The notes: generated by a model not told the origin, from the sequence alone. Numbered from the stretch's first letter, positions 32,699 to 43,739 are shown. The stretch: DNA of 64,000 nucleotides from Flectonema sp. DT1601 (GCA_964019425.1 OZ025801.1:930001-994000); one strand, 5' to 3'. Numbers and translations are program-made.

Positions 32699-34126
32699 AT
32701 GGCGTTATTGAAAACAGCCTCATCGTCGTTAGTGCCGAAAAGATCACCTTTGACGCCCTCACTTCAGTCTAGTGCTTCGTTCGTAACGCCCATTAGTTTG
32801 GGAAAATTGCAATCTGGGACGGCGATATCGGATGTGCCATCGGTGATTGGTAGCTCTTCGTATTTCACTGTTTGTAGAATAAAATTACGAAACCTACGTG
32901 TCGTGAAGGCGTTGGGTACTTGCAGATGTTGCATACTAGATGTTGGTGCTCATGTTAGAATATTTTACACTGGCTTTTGGCACCACGCCATCGTAAGCGA
33001 CATTGTCTGGTCACCAGATGAAGTAAATGTCGTATGTGGAGGTACAGTAATCCACTACTGGAGGGGATGTAATGGTGAGATGGATGTAATAGAAACAAGA
33101 CTAGCTGACTTCATAGATAAACAAGGTGTTGGTGCTATCGATATTGTTAAGTATTGTGATAATCAATTCTATGCTGAAGACACTTTATCATTAGCAACAC
33201 GTTGTATTGGAATGGGAAAGTACAGTGTTGTTAGTTCAAATTGTGAACATTTTGCGACTTATTGCAAAACTGGTTCTCGAGTTTCCTCCCAAGCGAACAC
33301 AATAAAAGATAGCGCGGCACTTGGAGGGGCTGCTATCGTACTCGGAACTGTAGCACCAGCAGTGTTTGGTGCTGTTACTTTTGGGATTGGAATTATTGCT
33401 GCAGCAGGTTATCATTATGCGAGAGGAAGTTCAGCTTCCAAAATCAATTCCATAATTGGTTCATCTAATGAGATGAAAGCCTCTCGTGTTGTATGTACTC
33501 GACTCTTTACGGATGCTTCTTCAACTCCTGCTAACCCAGAAATCCTCGAAGGTGTTAGCTCAGACACCATCATCGATATGAAAGAAGAACTAACACGACG
33601 ATTATGTATTGGAGGAGAATGGTTACTTTGGGGAATCTTCAGAACCTACCCAGAGCGATTCAATGATGACTTTGAAAAGGTAAACACTGACATCGACGTA
33701 CAACAACTCCCATCAATTTGTAGCCTTCGCATTATGCTTCGAAAGAGAGTTGTTCCAGCTGTTTCTATTAGTCCAAAGAGGAGGCAGACGCTGCCTTTCC
33801 CGCCTCAGGAATTAGAGCAGACAGAGGAGAAATCAGTAATTCCGTTCTTCAGTCCTTGTTCTCTGTTTGTGAGGTGTCCAATTACATCGTCTGGTAACAG
33901 TCCGCTAGACACAATTTATGTTACAGAAGAGAACGACTCAGGTTATGACAGTGATCACAATCGAGAAGATGGAAATTTAGTGCCGAATCTCCGTCTTGGT
34001 CCGAGTCGATACCTTCTTAGTCGATTTGCTTCCAGTGATTCTCTTGCTGGGTCTGAGTGGGCTGATAAATCAGCAATCGGATCACCATTAGTTTCTCATC
34101 TCTCTTCTGTTACTTTAATAGCGTAG
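32699..34126 (+). CDS. LRAT-domain (NlpC/P60-type) acyltransferase-like protein with membrane segment
   Basis: A single exon encodes 475 residues, with a CTACAG acceptor 9 nt before the ATG. A Ser/Pro-rich N-terminus of about 70 residues precedes an LRAT domain at roughly 75-205. Its catalytic signatures are present: a His in FWHHAIVSD and the Cys in SSNCEHFATYCKTG, matching the family's NCEHF motif. A long hydrophobic segment follows (LGGAAIVLGTVAPAVFGAVT), a membrane position typical of LRAT/HRASLS proteins. The family moves acyl chains from phospholipids via a thioester on that Cys. The C-terminal 220 residues are unassigned, with Ser-rich stretches. Substrate is unknown. Confidence 0.85.
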   Translation: MALLKTASSSLVPKRSPLTPSLQSSASFVTPISLGKLQSGTAISDVPSVIGSSSYFTVCRIKLRNLRVVKALGTCRCCILDVGAHVRIFYTGFWHHAIVSDIVWSPDEVNVVCGGTVIHYWRGCNGEMDVIETRLADFIDKQGVGAIDIVKYCDNQFYAEDTLSLATRCIGMGKYSVVSSNCEHFATYCKTGSRVSSQANTIKDSAALGGAAIVLGTVAPAVFGAVTFGIGIIAAAGYHYARGSSASKINSIIGSSNEMKASRVVCTRLFTDASSTPANPEILEGVSSDTIIDMKEELTRRLCIGGEWLLWGIFRTYPERFNDDFEKVNTDIDVQQLPSICSLRIMLRKRVVPAVSISPKRRQTLPFPPQELEQTEEKSVIPFFSPCSLFVRCPITSSGNSPLDTIYVTEENDSGYDSDHNREDGNLVPNLRLGPSRYLLSRFASSDSLAGSEWADKSAIGSPLVSHLSSVTLIA

Positions 34127-35057
34127 TGAGATTGTTTCAAAACAGAGTTCCCCTTAATTATGTTCATACGGTCTGTTATGTCTTTCCTTATTATTTGTTT
34201 GGGATATTTAATAGTATTTCATAACTGTCTTGATATGGATCTGTTGAATAGTGTATTCCGGATTGCTTCATTCATGAGAAACAAGTCTTGAAATAATCTC
34301 TGAGGAAACTACTGCCCAAGTAGTTCAAGGAAGAAGTATTCATGACAGCTATAATACTTTATCCCTATTCCCTATTCTTACTTTGGTTTCGTTGAGTTGG
34401 TTTTTTTTTTCTTTTTGTCTAAGTTGTTTGGGGTTATTTATCTGTACCACATGTGGTGCCTAAGAATCCCAGGCCGTCCCTTCGATTGAAAGGGCCGAAA
34501 AGTACACCAAGCCAAGTGCAAGGTCTTTCAAGACTAGTGCAAAAGAACTTGCCAAGTCTTGCGAGATGTGCTCCACTGGTAGTGTGCTACGAACCAGAAA
34601 TATTTCATTTTTTGTTTTTTTTGGGATTATTTTTTGCGAAAGTAGTGTTTCTTTCTCAAACTTTCTGATATTTATTAAATCTTGAAGTGTGTAAAGAAAT
34701 ACTACTTTTAAGCTTTAGCTGTAACGGGCTACAGGGCATGGGGAGCTCAACCTGTAGTACGTTCTTTCGTTGCAATCAAGTTTGGCCGGACCCTATATTC
34801 GTTCCAGCCAGGTTTCAAGTTGCTTTATATTTAATCAAAGTTACACCCCATTTACAATACACCCTCGTTAGTTCTATTCTATTCTATTCTATTCTTGTTT
34901 TTCTTCTTTTTTGTTTGCGGGTTTTGTTCAGTCGGTTCCTTTTTGTCATCATCGTCTTTACAGACGTCTGTTATTGTTGTTGGGAGTAGTTAGTTTTTCC
35001 TATTTCGCCTCTGTAGTAGTTACTGGTTGTGAGTTTTAACAATTTATTATTTACCAG
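34127..35057. other. Intergenic spacer with structured, GC-richer segments
   Basis: About 930 bp. Segments 34440-34600 and 34725-34835 are less AT-rich and contain perfect short stems: CCCTT/AAGGG, CAAGACT/AGTCTTG and CTACAGG/CCTGTAG. The last is followed by TGGC/GCCA. These could mark a small structured RNA, but I match no known family. A TTCTA microsatellite is near 34872-34892. The element at 34808-34835 resembles one in the beta-helix spacers. It ends at a TTACCAG acceptor (35051-35057). Confidence 0.45.
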
Positions 35058-35069
35058 CTCTGTATAAAT

Positions 35070-36731
35070 ATGAATGTTTACTTTTCAGTGCTTGCGGCTA
35101 CCAGAGTCGCCTATTCAATTAGCACTTCGATAGCAGACTGTGACGAGACGTTTAATTATTGGGAACCAGCGCACATGTTAATGACCGGCACTGGATTACA
35201 GACTTGGGAATACTCTCCAGACTATGGATTACGATCGTGGTTATATATTTGGATTGTGTCATGGCCTGGTATGTTAATGAGTTCGTTGGGTGTTTCTGAT
35301 AAAGTTTCAATTTTTATGGGAATCAAAACTATGTTGGCAGTCTTGTCTGCATACATCGATTCAAAATACATTACCGCCATCGGAAAACGTTTTAATTCAA
35401 CGGTTGCAAACTACACAGCAGTAGTGTTGTTGTTATCTACGGGATGTTTGTCAGCTAGTGGAGCTTTCTTACCTTCTTCGTTTTCATTGTTGTGTTTGAC
35501 GGTTGCTTTCAGTAACCAACTTGGGTTTGATGGTACCAAATCGAATATATTATATTTGTATGCTGTCGCTTCTGTGATAATAGGTTGTACTGTTGGATGG
35601 CCGTTCATAGGTCTCGTGGCGTTACCTGTTGCGCTCCACACGATAGTTGAGTATGGGCTTCTACGACCCCTCTCGGTTGTTGTCATTGCTCTTCCTGCTG
35701 CAGCAATAGCAGTGTATGCTGTAGATACGCATTATTACGGAAGACCTTTATTTTCAACGTGGGAGTTAGTAAAGTATAACGTTCTGGGATGCCTTCCTCG
35801 AAAAGATTACGAGCTTGCTGTATCTTCATCACAATTCACCGACAACCTTTTATTCAAACTTGGATGTATCCCCGATGACTCTGGATCTCGTGGTTCTCAC
35901 TTGTATGGATTGGAACCTTGGACATTCTTCTTCAAAAATCTGTTTTTAAATTTTAATATTGCTTTTATTCTCGCTCTTTGTGCTCCAATTCTGATTCTCA
36001 TTGCCGGAGGATTCGGTAAATTATTCAAAGCCTTGTGGTACATTTCACCATTTTATGTTTGGTTCGGATTTTGGCTATTAGTACCTCACAAAGAAGAAAG
36101 GTTTATGGTTCCTATTTACAGCGTGTTGTGTTTGTCTGCTGGTCTTGCTTTGGAGTCACTGGACAGTTTTTTAAAAAAGATAATTGGAAAGATAGGAGGT
36201 GTTCTTAGTTCAATTTTAGTAATGATTTTCTGCGTCTTGTCAATGCTTCGAAGCGCTGCTATGATTCGCTATTACAGTGCTCCTTTGGGAATAGCAGTTA
36301 CAATTAGTGAAATCCAAAGCGGTTCGACAATCTGTTTTGGGACTGAATGGTACAGGTTTATGTCGAATTATTTCACTCCATTAAATTCTAATATTCGGTT
36401 TATCGATCATGGGTTTAATGGAATGCTACCAAAGCCGTTTACGTCAACGTCAACAGCCCCACCAAACATGAATGACGTAAATCAGAAAGATCCAGGTCAG
36501 TATTCTCCTTTAAAGGTTTGTACTCATGTTGTAATATCTTCATTTAAATCATCCAAACCTCTTCCAATTGGAGATGACTGGGATACTGTCGTTGAGTATC
36601 CTCTTTTAGATGCGTCATCGACACCTCTTCTTGCCAGAATGTTCGATCTGTCATCTTTACCAAAACATTCGAGTATCCCACAACCTGTCTATGGAGCTAT
36701 GAAACTATTGAAGAAATCTAAAAAGAACTAA
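35070..36731 (+). CDS. ALG9: Dolichyl-P-Man alpha-1,2-mannosyltransferase ALG9 (GT22)
   Basis: A single exon encodes 553 residues; the acceptor TTACCAG lies 12 nt upstream. The N-terminal lumenal loop carries the GT22 hallmark: DCDETFNYWEPAHML then TWEYSPDYGLRSW. Many hydrophobic segments follow (about 8-10), then PHKEERFMVPIYS, another strongly conserved ALG9 stretch. The enzyme adds the seventh and ninth mannoses to the lipid-linked N-glycan precursor in the ER, using dolichyl-phosphate-mannose. The C-terminal soluble part is moderately variable. A complete high-mannose N-glycan pathway is implied, relevant to the Asn-X-Ser/Thr-rich secreted proteins of region 1. Confidence 0.92.
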   Translation: MNVYFSVLAATRVAYSISTSIADCDETFNYWEPAHMLMTGTGLQTWEYSPDYGLRSWLYIWIVSWPGMLMSSLGVSDKVSIFMGIKTMLAVLSAYIDSKYITAIGKRFNSTVANYTAVVLLLSTGCLSASGAFLPSSFSLLCLTVAFSNQLGFDGTKSNILYLYAVASVIIGCTVGWPFIGLVALPVALHTIVEYGLLRPLSVVVIALPAAAIAVYAVDTHYYGRPLFSTWELVKYNVLGCLPRKDYELAVSSSQFTDNLLFKLGCIPDDSGSRGSHLYGLEPWTFFFKNLFLNFNIAFILALCAPILILIAGGFGKLFKALWYISPFYVWFGFWLLVPHKEERFMVPIYSVLCLSAGLALESLDSFLKKIIGKIGGVLSSILVMIFCVLSMLRSAAMIRYYSAPLGIAVTISEIQSGSTICFGTEWYRFMSNYFTPLNSNIRFIDHGFNGMLPKPFTSTSTAPPNMNDVNQKDPGQYSPLKVCTHVVISSFKSSKPLPIGDDWDTVVEYPLLDASSTPLLARMFDLSSLPKHSSIPQPVYGAMKLLKKSKKN

Positions 36732-36934
36732 AAAAAAAAAAAAAACAATTTTCGTTTTTACGTAACCCCCCCCATTGCAGCTACTTATGAACGCTTTGAG
36801 AACAGTGCCGTAGACACTATTTATTATTCTGTGGAGAGTAGTTGTTTTTATCTACGGTTAATCTAAACCCATGGTCGATATCTGTTATGTTTATTAGTGG
36901 CACTCCTCAATTCTTCTACCCAGTTCTTAACAAA

Positions 36935-38212
36935 ATGATCAGCTCCCTATTTATAATGAGTACTGGCGGATGTGTCGTTATTGAAAAACACTGGAAAGGA
37001 AAGATTCCACGTCAAGTAACGGATGACTTTTATGCTGACTACATTATGACATGTGAGAATCCAAAAGATGTGTTACCGGTAGTGTACACAGGGAAGTATA
37101 TATTTGTTCATGTTTTACATTGTGATTTAATCTTTTTAGCCGTACTCAAGGGTGAGGCACCTGTTATGATGGTGTTGGAGATCCTTCAAAGAATTGTAGA
37201 AATCTTTGATAAATATTTTGATGACGTGACAGAGGATACCATCAGAGATAATTTCGTTACGGCTTATGAAATTTTGGAAGAAGTTCTCGATGATGGATTT
37301 CCGATGGCTGTGGAAACATCGAATCTAAAAGAATTGGTACCTCCGCCTTCAATCTCTCGTTTGTTTCAAAATATAAGAGGAGCTGACAATCAACCATCAT
37401 CACCAACTGCTTTTGATAATACGTCAACACCATGGAGAAGACATGGCGTTAGACATGTTAATAATGAAATATTCTTTGATATAATAGAAGAACTCCACAC
37501 AGTAATCGATAATGATGGAAAGACTATTTCATCAGAAGTCCAAGGGACGATACAATGCGACAGTAAACTTACTGGAATGCCGGATATCCTTCTGCAGTTT
37601 AAAAATTCTTTAGCAATGGAAGACTTATCATTCCATCCATGTGTCCGTCGCAATCGTTTCAGCCAAGATTCTGCTTTGTCATTCACACCTCCAGATGGTC
37701 CTTTCATATTAGCTCGTTATGGCGTTCTCAGTGATCAGCAGCACCAATGTCCGTTTTATGTAAAACCTCAAATTAGTTTTGGAGAAGGCGGAGGTCGTGT
37801 TAACATCATGGTTGGATACAAAGGTTCATTTAACCCAACAGGTAAGAAAGAGAACTCTAATGTTGATGTAAAATTAATAATACCAATGCCGAACACTGTA
37901 GACACTTGTACTATAAATCAAAGTCAAGGCTCTGCTATGTTTGACTACTCAACGAGAGAGATTGTATGGGATTTGCGAAGACTCAATCCAAAATCATCAA
38001 CGGTTCCAAACTTAACAGCTGATGTTCACATTCGATCTGATTCTCCGAGACCATCAGTCATCCCTCCTGTGATTGTTGAATACAATCAGTTAGGAGGAAG
38101 CTTTTCAGATGTTAAAGTAGACAGCGTTAACATTATCAATGAAAGCTATAAACCATATAAAGGAGTTCGATACATCGCAAAGTCTGGTCACTTTGTAGTC
38201 AGATCTTCATGA
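36935..38212 (+). CDS. AP3M: AP-3 adaptor complex mu subunit
   Basis: A single exon encodes 425 residues from the ATG at 36935, 11 nt after a CTACCCAG acceptor. The reading frame is open upstream to 36842, but that part precedes the acceptor and does not match the family. The longin-like N-terminus (MISSLFIMSTGGCVVIEKHW) is followed by FVTAYEILEEVLDDGFPMAVE, NLKELVPPPS, then the mu-homology domain from PWRRHGVRHVNNEIFFDIIE through GMPDILLQF, SFHPCVR and FTPPDGPFILARY. Length and motifs match AP3M1. AP-3 sorts tyrosine-motif cargo from endosome/Golgi to lysosome-like organelles. No defects seen. Confidence 0.95.
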   Translation: MISSLFIMSTGGCVVIEKHWKGKIPRQVTDDFYADYIMTCENPKDVLPVVYTGKYIFVHVLHCDLIFLAVLKGEAPVMMVLEILQRIVEIFDKYFDDVTEDTIRDNFVTAYEILEEVLDDGFPMAVETSNLKELVPPPSISRLFQNIRGADNQPSSPTAFDNTSTPWRRHGVRHVNNEIFFDIIEELHTVIDNDGKTISSEVQGTIQCDSKLTGMPDILLQFKNSLAMEDLSFHPCVRRNRFSQDSALSFTPPDGPFILARYGVLSDQQHQCPFYVKPQISFGEGGGRVNIMVGYKGSFNPTGKKENSNVDVKLIIPMPNTVDTCTINQSQGSAMFDYSTREIVWDLRRLNPKSSTVPNLTADVHIRSDSPRPSVIPPVIVEYNQLGGSFSDVKVDSVNIINESYKPYKGVRYIAKSGHFVVRSS

Positions 38213-38847
38213 GAAGCCTTTTATCCTCTTTCTTGACGTTCAATACTACCCAAATCTAAAATAGCTGAAACAGACATTACTGGGTTGGATACTTGTACTT
38301 ACTGCTTAATTTCTAGTGTAGAAATATAGTGCAACTGTGTGTTGTGGTTGTGCCTCTGGTGATGAATTCCTCTTTAGGAGGGGGAAAAGTATTCAAGGGA
38401 GGGGAAAAAAAAAAAAAAAAATAGTAATTAAAAGTGTTACGCCGATGTTTTGTTTTTTGTTGTGCTGTGCTTTTATTGTTTCTGTTACATGTTGGCTGTG
38501 GAAGAATATCGACAACTGAGACTATCGAAGAATACGAAGTCATAATAACCGTTTTGTGATTATCTAAAGCAGTCTTTGTTTTGTCTCTTCTATTTATGCC
38601 CAAAAAAAAAAAAAAAAAAAAAAAAAAAAGGAAAGAAAAGCTGTGCTTTATTTATTTGTCTTCTTGTCTGAGTGAACTCGTCACTGCTAAGACACTAGTA
38701 GATTCGATAGGTAACTAACTTCAAGAATCGCTCAATTTCAATAGTATGACTCAAAGTAAGTCAGTTTTTTTTTGTTTTCTTAATTGCAAGCGAGTCTTTC
38801 TAATTCGTATTACTTAATTTTTTTTTTTTTTTTTTTTTCTTTTTCAG
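38213..38847. other. Intergenic spacer
   Basis: About 635 bp with two long A-runs and long T-runs and no supportable gene. It ends with a long T tract, TTTTTCTTTTTCAG (to 38847), the strongest polypyrimidine acceptor in the window. Confidence 0.55.
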
Positions 38848-38860
38848 TCGGCAGCACAAT

Positions 38861-41287
38861 ATGCGTGCCTCGATTAGAGGATGTCGGTCATCAATACCAA
38901 GAAGGTGGTACTGTTCAAACACAGAAGCCGATACTGCGGATACAGCTGCGGCAATGAAACGTTACGCACGTATGACAAGTAAGCAAAAGATGGATGATCA
39001 AAGGAAGGAAATTAATATGAAATTCGGAGAAACCGTAAACTATCAAGATGTTGTAGACTATGAAAAAGCTAAGGGAACTGTATTACATCAAATAATTCAA
39101 GAAGGTAAAATGGGAATACTACCCGACGACGAACACGTTGCAGTCGCTTCAGGTACCCATCCAGCCATGCCTAAACGAATGCCAAAAGCAGAAGGAAAAT
39201 TTATAACAGAAATGGCTGCTGAATTGGGAGCAGAGCTTGAACCAGATGCTCAATTAATGTTCAACGGTGTTAAATCTCTCTCTCAAATTCAAAATGAAGC
39301 CAAGGCTGAAAAACGTAAAGAGTTCGTCAAAACCAGAGACACCGCAATAGGTAAAGCTCAGGACGCAGTGCAGAGTGGTTCCATGAGTAAGACTGAAGCT
39401 GCTAAAACCTTCATCAAACCTATGTCTGGCATGATGCTTGATGAAAGTGCGTTCCCACCTCTTCCAACAAATCCTCCTCCACACAGAACCCTAAGTATGG
39501 ATCAGAAGGATCAAATATTGGAGTCAAGTGAAAAAGTATGTTTTACCAACCGTCAAGTATTTTCTTACGTTCCCATTGGAATAATAATAAAACAAAACAA
39601 ACAAACAGCAAGACAAGGCGATGGAAAAAATCTACGATGCAGCATTTGAGAAATGGAAATTACAAAAAGAGAAGTCAAACCAAATGAGGGATGACGGTAC
39701 AATGGAATTACAGATTTCAGACGAAGAGCGGGGTATGAATAATTTCTCGTTGTTAATTACTTTATCACCTTTGCTTTGTAGACTTGTTCATAAAACCTTC
39801 AAATTAAACAGCTGAAAATATTAAGCAAAGACAAGAAGCAATCAATGTAATGCAAGAAAAGGAAGCTAATGAACCCGACCTTCTTGAAGAGCTTGAGAAA
39901 AAGTACTTTCCAGAAAAAAATATCGAACAAGAGAAAGAAGACAGAGAAAGATTCGAAGAAAAGAAAAAAGAAGCACAAGTAAACCTAAAGCCTCTTAAGA
40001 ATGCCTTGACAAATATGTTACAAAAACAGATCGTCATGACTGGACCAAAACCGTTGGGAGACTTCATGAAAGAACTAATGATCAATCCAGAGTACGGTTA
40101 TTACACAACAAAGAAAAAGGTTTTTGGTAGAGAAGGTGATTTCATTACTTCACCTGAGATCTCTTGTATGTTCGCTGAATGCCTAGCTGCGTGGGGATAT
40201 GATACTTGGGAAAAAATGGGTTGCCCTCCAAGATTCTATTTCATAGAAATTGGTGGAGGTCGGGGAACACTAATGGCAAACATGCTGAAGATAATTGCCG
40301 ATAGTTTTCCTGCTTTTTTCGATGCGATGATTCCATGTTTAGTTGAGGTCAGTGAAACACTACAGGTAGCACAAAGAGAAAAGATTCTCGAAGTATGCGG
40401 CAAAGAGATAAGAGACCGCGTCATTCACAGCGATGACTTCGAAGGCCTCCCACTCAGAACGAGCCCTCTTCCAGTAATCTCACTTTGTAATGAACTGTTT
40501 GATGTGTTTGCAGTATCAAAGTTTCAATATACAGAAAGAGGTTGGTGTGAGTGGATGGTAGAGTTTGATGAAGACCCTCACGTTCCAGAACATTTTAAAT
40601 TCGTATTATCACCTGGAGAAACAGCAAACAGCTTACTAAGTATCCCTCATGACATGCGTCAGAAATGTAGAGAACAACGACTTCTAGGAAAGACTATCGA
40701 ACTACAGATGCAAGGCTACCAGTTCTTAGAAAGAGTTTTAAACCAACTCCACAAATTAGGAGGAGCATTCTTAGTAATAGATTACGGTAAAGATGATTTT
40801 ATCGAAGACTCCTTACGAGGTATTAGAGATCATAAATTTGTACATCCCCTCAGCTCACCTGGTGAAGTGGACCTTTCAGGTTTCGTCTCATTTATGATGC
40901 TCAGAAGAACTGTAACCCGTAACCAGCAATTAGAAGATAGAATTCATGTATCCTCGGTTATGAATCAGGGAGAGTTTCTTAAGCGTACTGGTATTGAGGT
41001 ATGTGTCAAAAGCAATTTTTTTTTTCTTTTCTCTATCATACTATTTTGGCACTCAATACTCAATAATAAACCAGGCACGTGCAACCAGTCATCTTCTATC
41101 AGCAAATAATCCCAGAGACGCTGGAAAGATTACGAGAGAGTTTACGAAACTAACTGATGAGGAGGAGGTAAATGGAATGGGGAAGAAGTTTAAATTTATG
41201 TGTTTTACATCAAAATCAAAATCAGCAATGATTCCTCCATGTCCATGGTATAAAGATGATATGGAACAAGGCAAGCTTAATTCCTAA
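38861..41287 (+). CDS. NDUFAF7: NDUFAF7/MidA complex I assembly methyltransferase with long N-terminal extension
   Basis: Exons are 38861-39535, 39609-39732, 39812-40998 and 41075-41287, in consistent phase, giving 732 residues. The usual length is about 400-440. Residues 1-20 (MRASIRGCRSSIPRRWYCSN) look like a mitochondrial presequence. Residues 20 to about 325 are charged and helical with no recognised domain. The MidA methyltransferase spans about 330-720: GPKPLGDFMKELMINPEYGYY, GDFITSPEISCMFAE, the SAM-binding EIGGGRGTL, VEVSETLQVAQ, NELFDVFAV and VIDYGKDD. NDUFAF7 symmetrically dimethylates an Arg of NDUFS2 early in complex I assembly. Introns are 73-79 bp, all ending A-rich plus CAG. 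The extension is spliced in frame to the enzyme, so it appears to be part of the same protein. Confidence 0.9.
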
Positions 41288-41477
41288 ATATAATTCAGTA
41301 GAGTACGAGCGACAATTTAAATGGACTTTCTAAGACTTTATTATTTCTGGGAAATGTAACAATACCGAACGAGTGGTAAAGTTACATAGTATCACATACT
41401 AGGCCATATCTAGGTATATAAAGGTATTCATTCGAAATATAAATGTGTATAATTATTTCATTCTAGGATATTAAATT

Positions 41478-42221
41478 ATGTCTTGCGGTCACGAAGCAAA
41501 GGAACATGGACACCATCACCACCATGCTGGTTGTGACCACTCAAATGATGACAAGGAAGCTGAAAATGTCGTAGCTGGAGAAATGCTAAATGGATACATT
41601 GAAATAGGCAAAGCCAGGGGATCGAATATCAGTGAACCTGACGACTTGCCGAAAGTTCTCGTCAAAGAATGGGAAAACAGAAGAGATTTCACTCATTCTA
41701 TTGAATCTGACTGTGATGAAGAACTACTAATTTATGTTCCATTCACTGAAGTTGTTAAAATAAAATCACTGACAATCGTTGGAGGTACAGCAACTGACGA
41801 CACAACCTCTCCATCTGTCGCTAAGGTATGCCATTAACTTAACTTATAAAAGATGAGTTGTTATATTGTTTTTTATAAACAACAACAACAATTACAGTTG
41901 TACGTCAATCGAGATGACTTGGATTTTGACGCGGCAGAAAATACGAAACCAGTGCAGGAATTACAACTTCAAAAAGGCTGTCTTGGAGACATGGAGTATC
42001 CTTTAAAGATTAGTAAGTTCTCAGCTGTTCGTGATCTCACCATCGTATTGCCATCTAACTTTGGTGGTGAGACAACGATCGTCAATTCGATGTTTTTTAG
42101 AGGAGCGAATTCGAAAATATCAACCGACAGAGTAGTCATGACGGCCGTCTATGAGACTCAAGGACAACTCAAAGATCACAAAGTTCACGGAGTTGCTGAT
42201 GCTCCGTCACAGATATCGTAA
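41478..42221 (+). CDS. PITHD1: PITH-domain protein (PITHD1-like)
   Basis: Exons are 41478-41825 and 41898-42221 (72-bp intron ending AATTACAG), giving 223 residues. The N-terminus is His-rich (MSCGHEAKEHGHHHHHAGC), as in PITHD1 orthologs. Conserved PITH features follow: FTHSIESDCDEELLIYVPFT, KIKSLTIVGG, LYVNRDDLDFDAAE, YPLKISKFSAVRDLTIVLP, FGGETT and DHKVHGV near the end. The PITH domain binds the 26S proteasome in thioredoxin-like proteins. Stand-alone PITHD1 function is less clear. A TTCTAG acceptor lies 11 nt before the ATG. Confidence 0.92.
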
Positions 42222-42431
42222 ACATTAACATCAACAGCAAAACCCCAGGTCCCTTAATCCATCTTGCCTGTGATAAGAGTCTTTTGTGTTTTATAAGTTA
42301 GTTAGTTTTGCTGGTATTTTAGATTAACTATTTCGTGTCTCTACGCGACGTTGGAACAGACTCTGTTTTTTAATCTAAAGGAATAATCGATTACTTCTTC
42401 ACAAGAAATACACTTAAAAGAGAAAAAAGAA

Positions 42432-43739
42432 ATGTCTTTCCGACAACAAGCAAGCAGCAGTATGAGTTTGTTGTGCGAGACGGGTACGGTAGACTCACAG
42501 TTAGACTCTCTGAGACAAGCAGTTAAGAAAGAACGAGCAAAACGCGGAGAAACCACAAGAAAGTGGTGCACTGCAACAACAAAAGACGAACCAGGTGTTA
42601 CTAAAAAGAATTCGATACTTCATAGCAGACTAGCTAAGACTGAAGTCTCAAAAGCCATGAAACAGGTAGAAACATTCGACTTGTTTGGTGGCGTTCTCAG
42701 TACCGAGCAGCTGACTAAGGAAGCAGATGTCGACAAAAAGAAGATAAAACGATTGCAGGATACGAGACAGCAACGGGTTTCCGAATTCGCTGAAATAGAC
42801 GCTTACACTTACGACGAAGAATCTGAACAGAAACGGCACATCCGCAGACAAGTCCAACCTCGAGAAACAAAAGCTATTGCTGCTCCATCACCACCTCCAA
42901 GTAGACGAAAGTCGGAAGACTCCTCTTCATCATCTGTAAGAATGAGAAGACAACAAGTATCGACAGGGAATCGAACTGGAGGTATTTGGGATGTCTACGA
43001 ACTGAATACCGAATCAAAATCAGCTCTAAATTCATTTCGAACATCTACAAAACCAAAAAACAACAACTCTCCTCCTCAAGTAACTCCCGAAAAAGTCAGA
43101 ATGGAAGAACTTCAGCGACTACTACTAACACCACCAGCTGTAGGAAGTAACGCAGCTGCTCACCAGCAAGTACAACAAGAAGCATTGGTTGAACTACAAT
43201 ATTTACAACAGGGGGGTGCTTTGAAAAGCTATGCAAAAGGTACAGGTAGTGATCCCAACACTAAGTCTGTAACATTTAATTCTACTAGGAGTAATTCTTT
43301 ATTAGAAGGTGAGTTCAATGAGGAAGCAAATAGAAAATCTTTTCAGGAAGCCCTACGAGGTTGGAGAACAAACGATTCTGACAAACAGCAACCTACTGGA
43401 GTTCAACAATCGGGAGGTAGTCTTCTGAGTGGTGATCTAGATGAGGATTCGAACCGACGCGCATTTCAAGAAGCTGTTCAGAGTTGGCGCTCTTCTGGAC
43501 AACAACAGATTTCTTCATCCACGCCATCCACTGCAGCTGTCTCAACTGAAGCCGGAGCGCCTATGAAAGTTCCCATCAAACCACTTGCTAAAGAGTTTAT
43601 TAATGAGTATGTTTTTTATTTATTATACAAAAGATACTATATGTGAACAACTATATAAACAATCAACAGACTTAACAACGCAACGCAGATGGTCTATTTC
43701 TCACATCTTATGGAATGCTCTTCGAAGGGTGTTTGTTAA
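42432..43739 (+). CDS. Basic, disordered protein with FQEAL-WR repeats (ZBBX-like ciliary candidate)
   Basis: Exons are 42432-43606 and 43670-43739 (63-bp intron, GTATGT, ATCAACAG), giving 414 residues ending KGVC. The protein is mostly charged, Ser/Gln-rich and helical (RLQDTRQQRVSEFAEIDAYT). Two copies of a distinctive motif occur near 291-315 and 336-360: SLLEGEFNEEANRKSFQEAL then RGWR, and SLLSGDLDEDSNRRAFQEAV then QSWR. I recall similar L-G-DE--FQEALR-WR repeats in zinc-finger B-box ZBBX-type ciliary proteins, but the B-box is not seen, so the family call is tentative. The acceptor is less clear than elsewhere: candidates are GGAACAG at 42357 or TTCACAAG near 42404. Confidence 0.68.

Noticed and set aside
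36842-36934. 31-residue upstream extension of AP-3 mu
   Set aside because: The family begins at MISSLFI, and the CTACCCAG acceptor lies between the two candidate starts.
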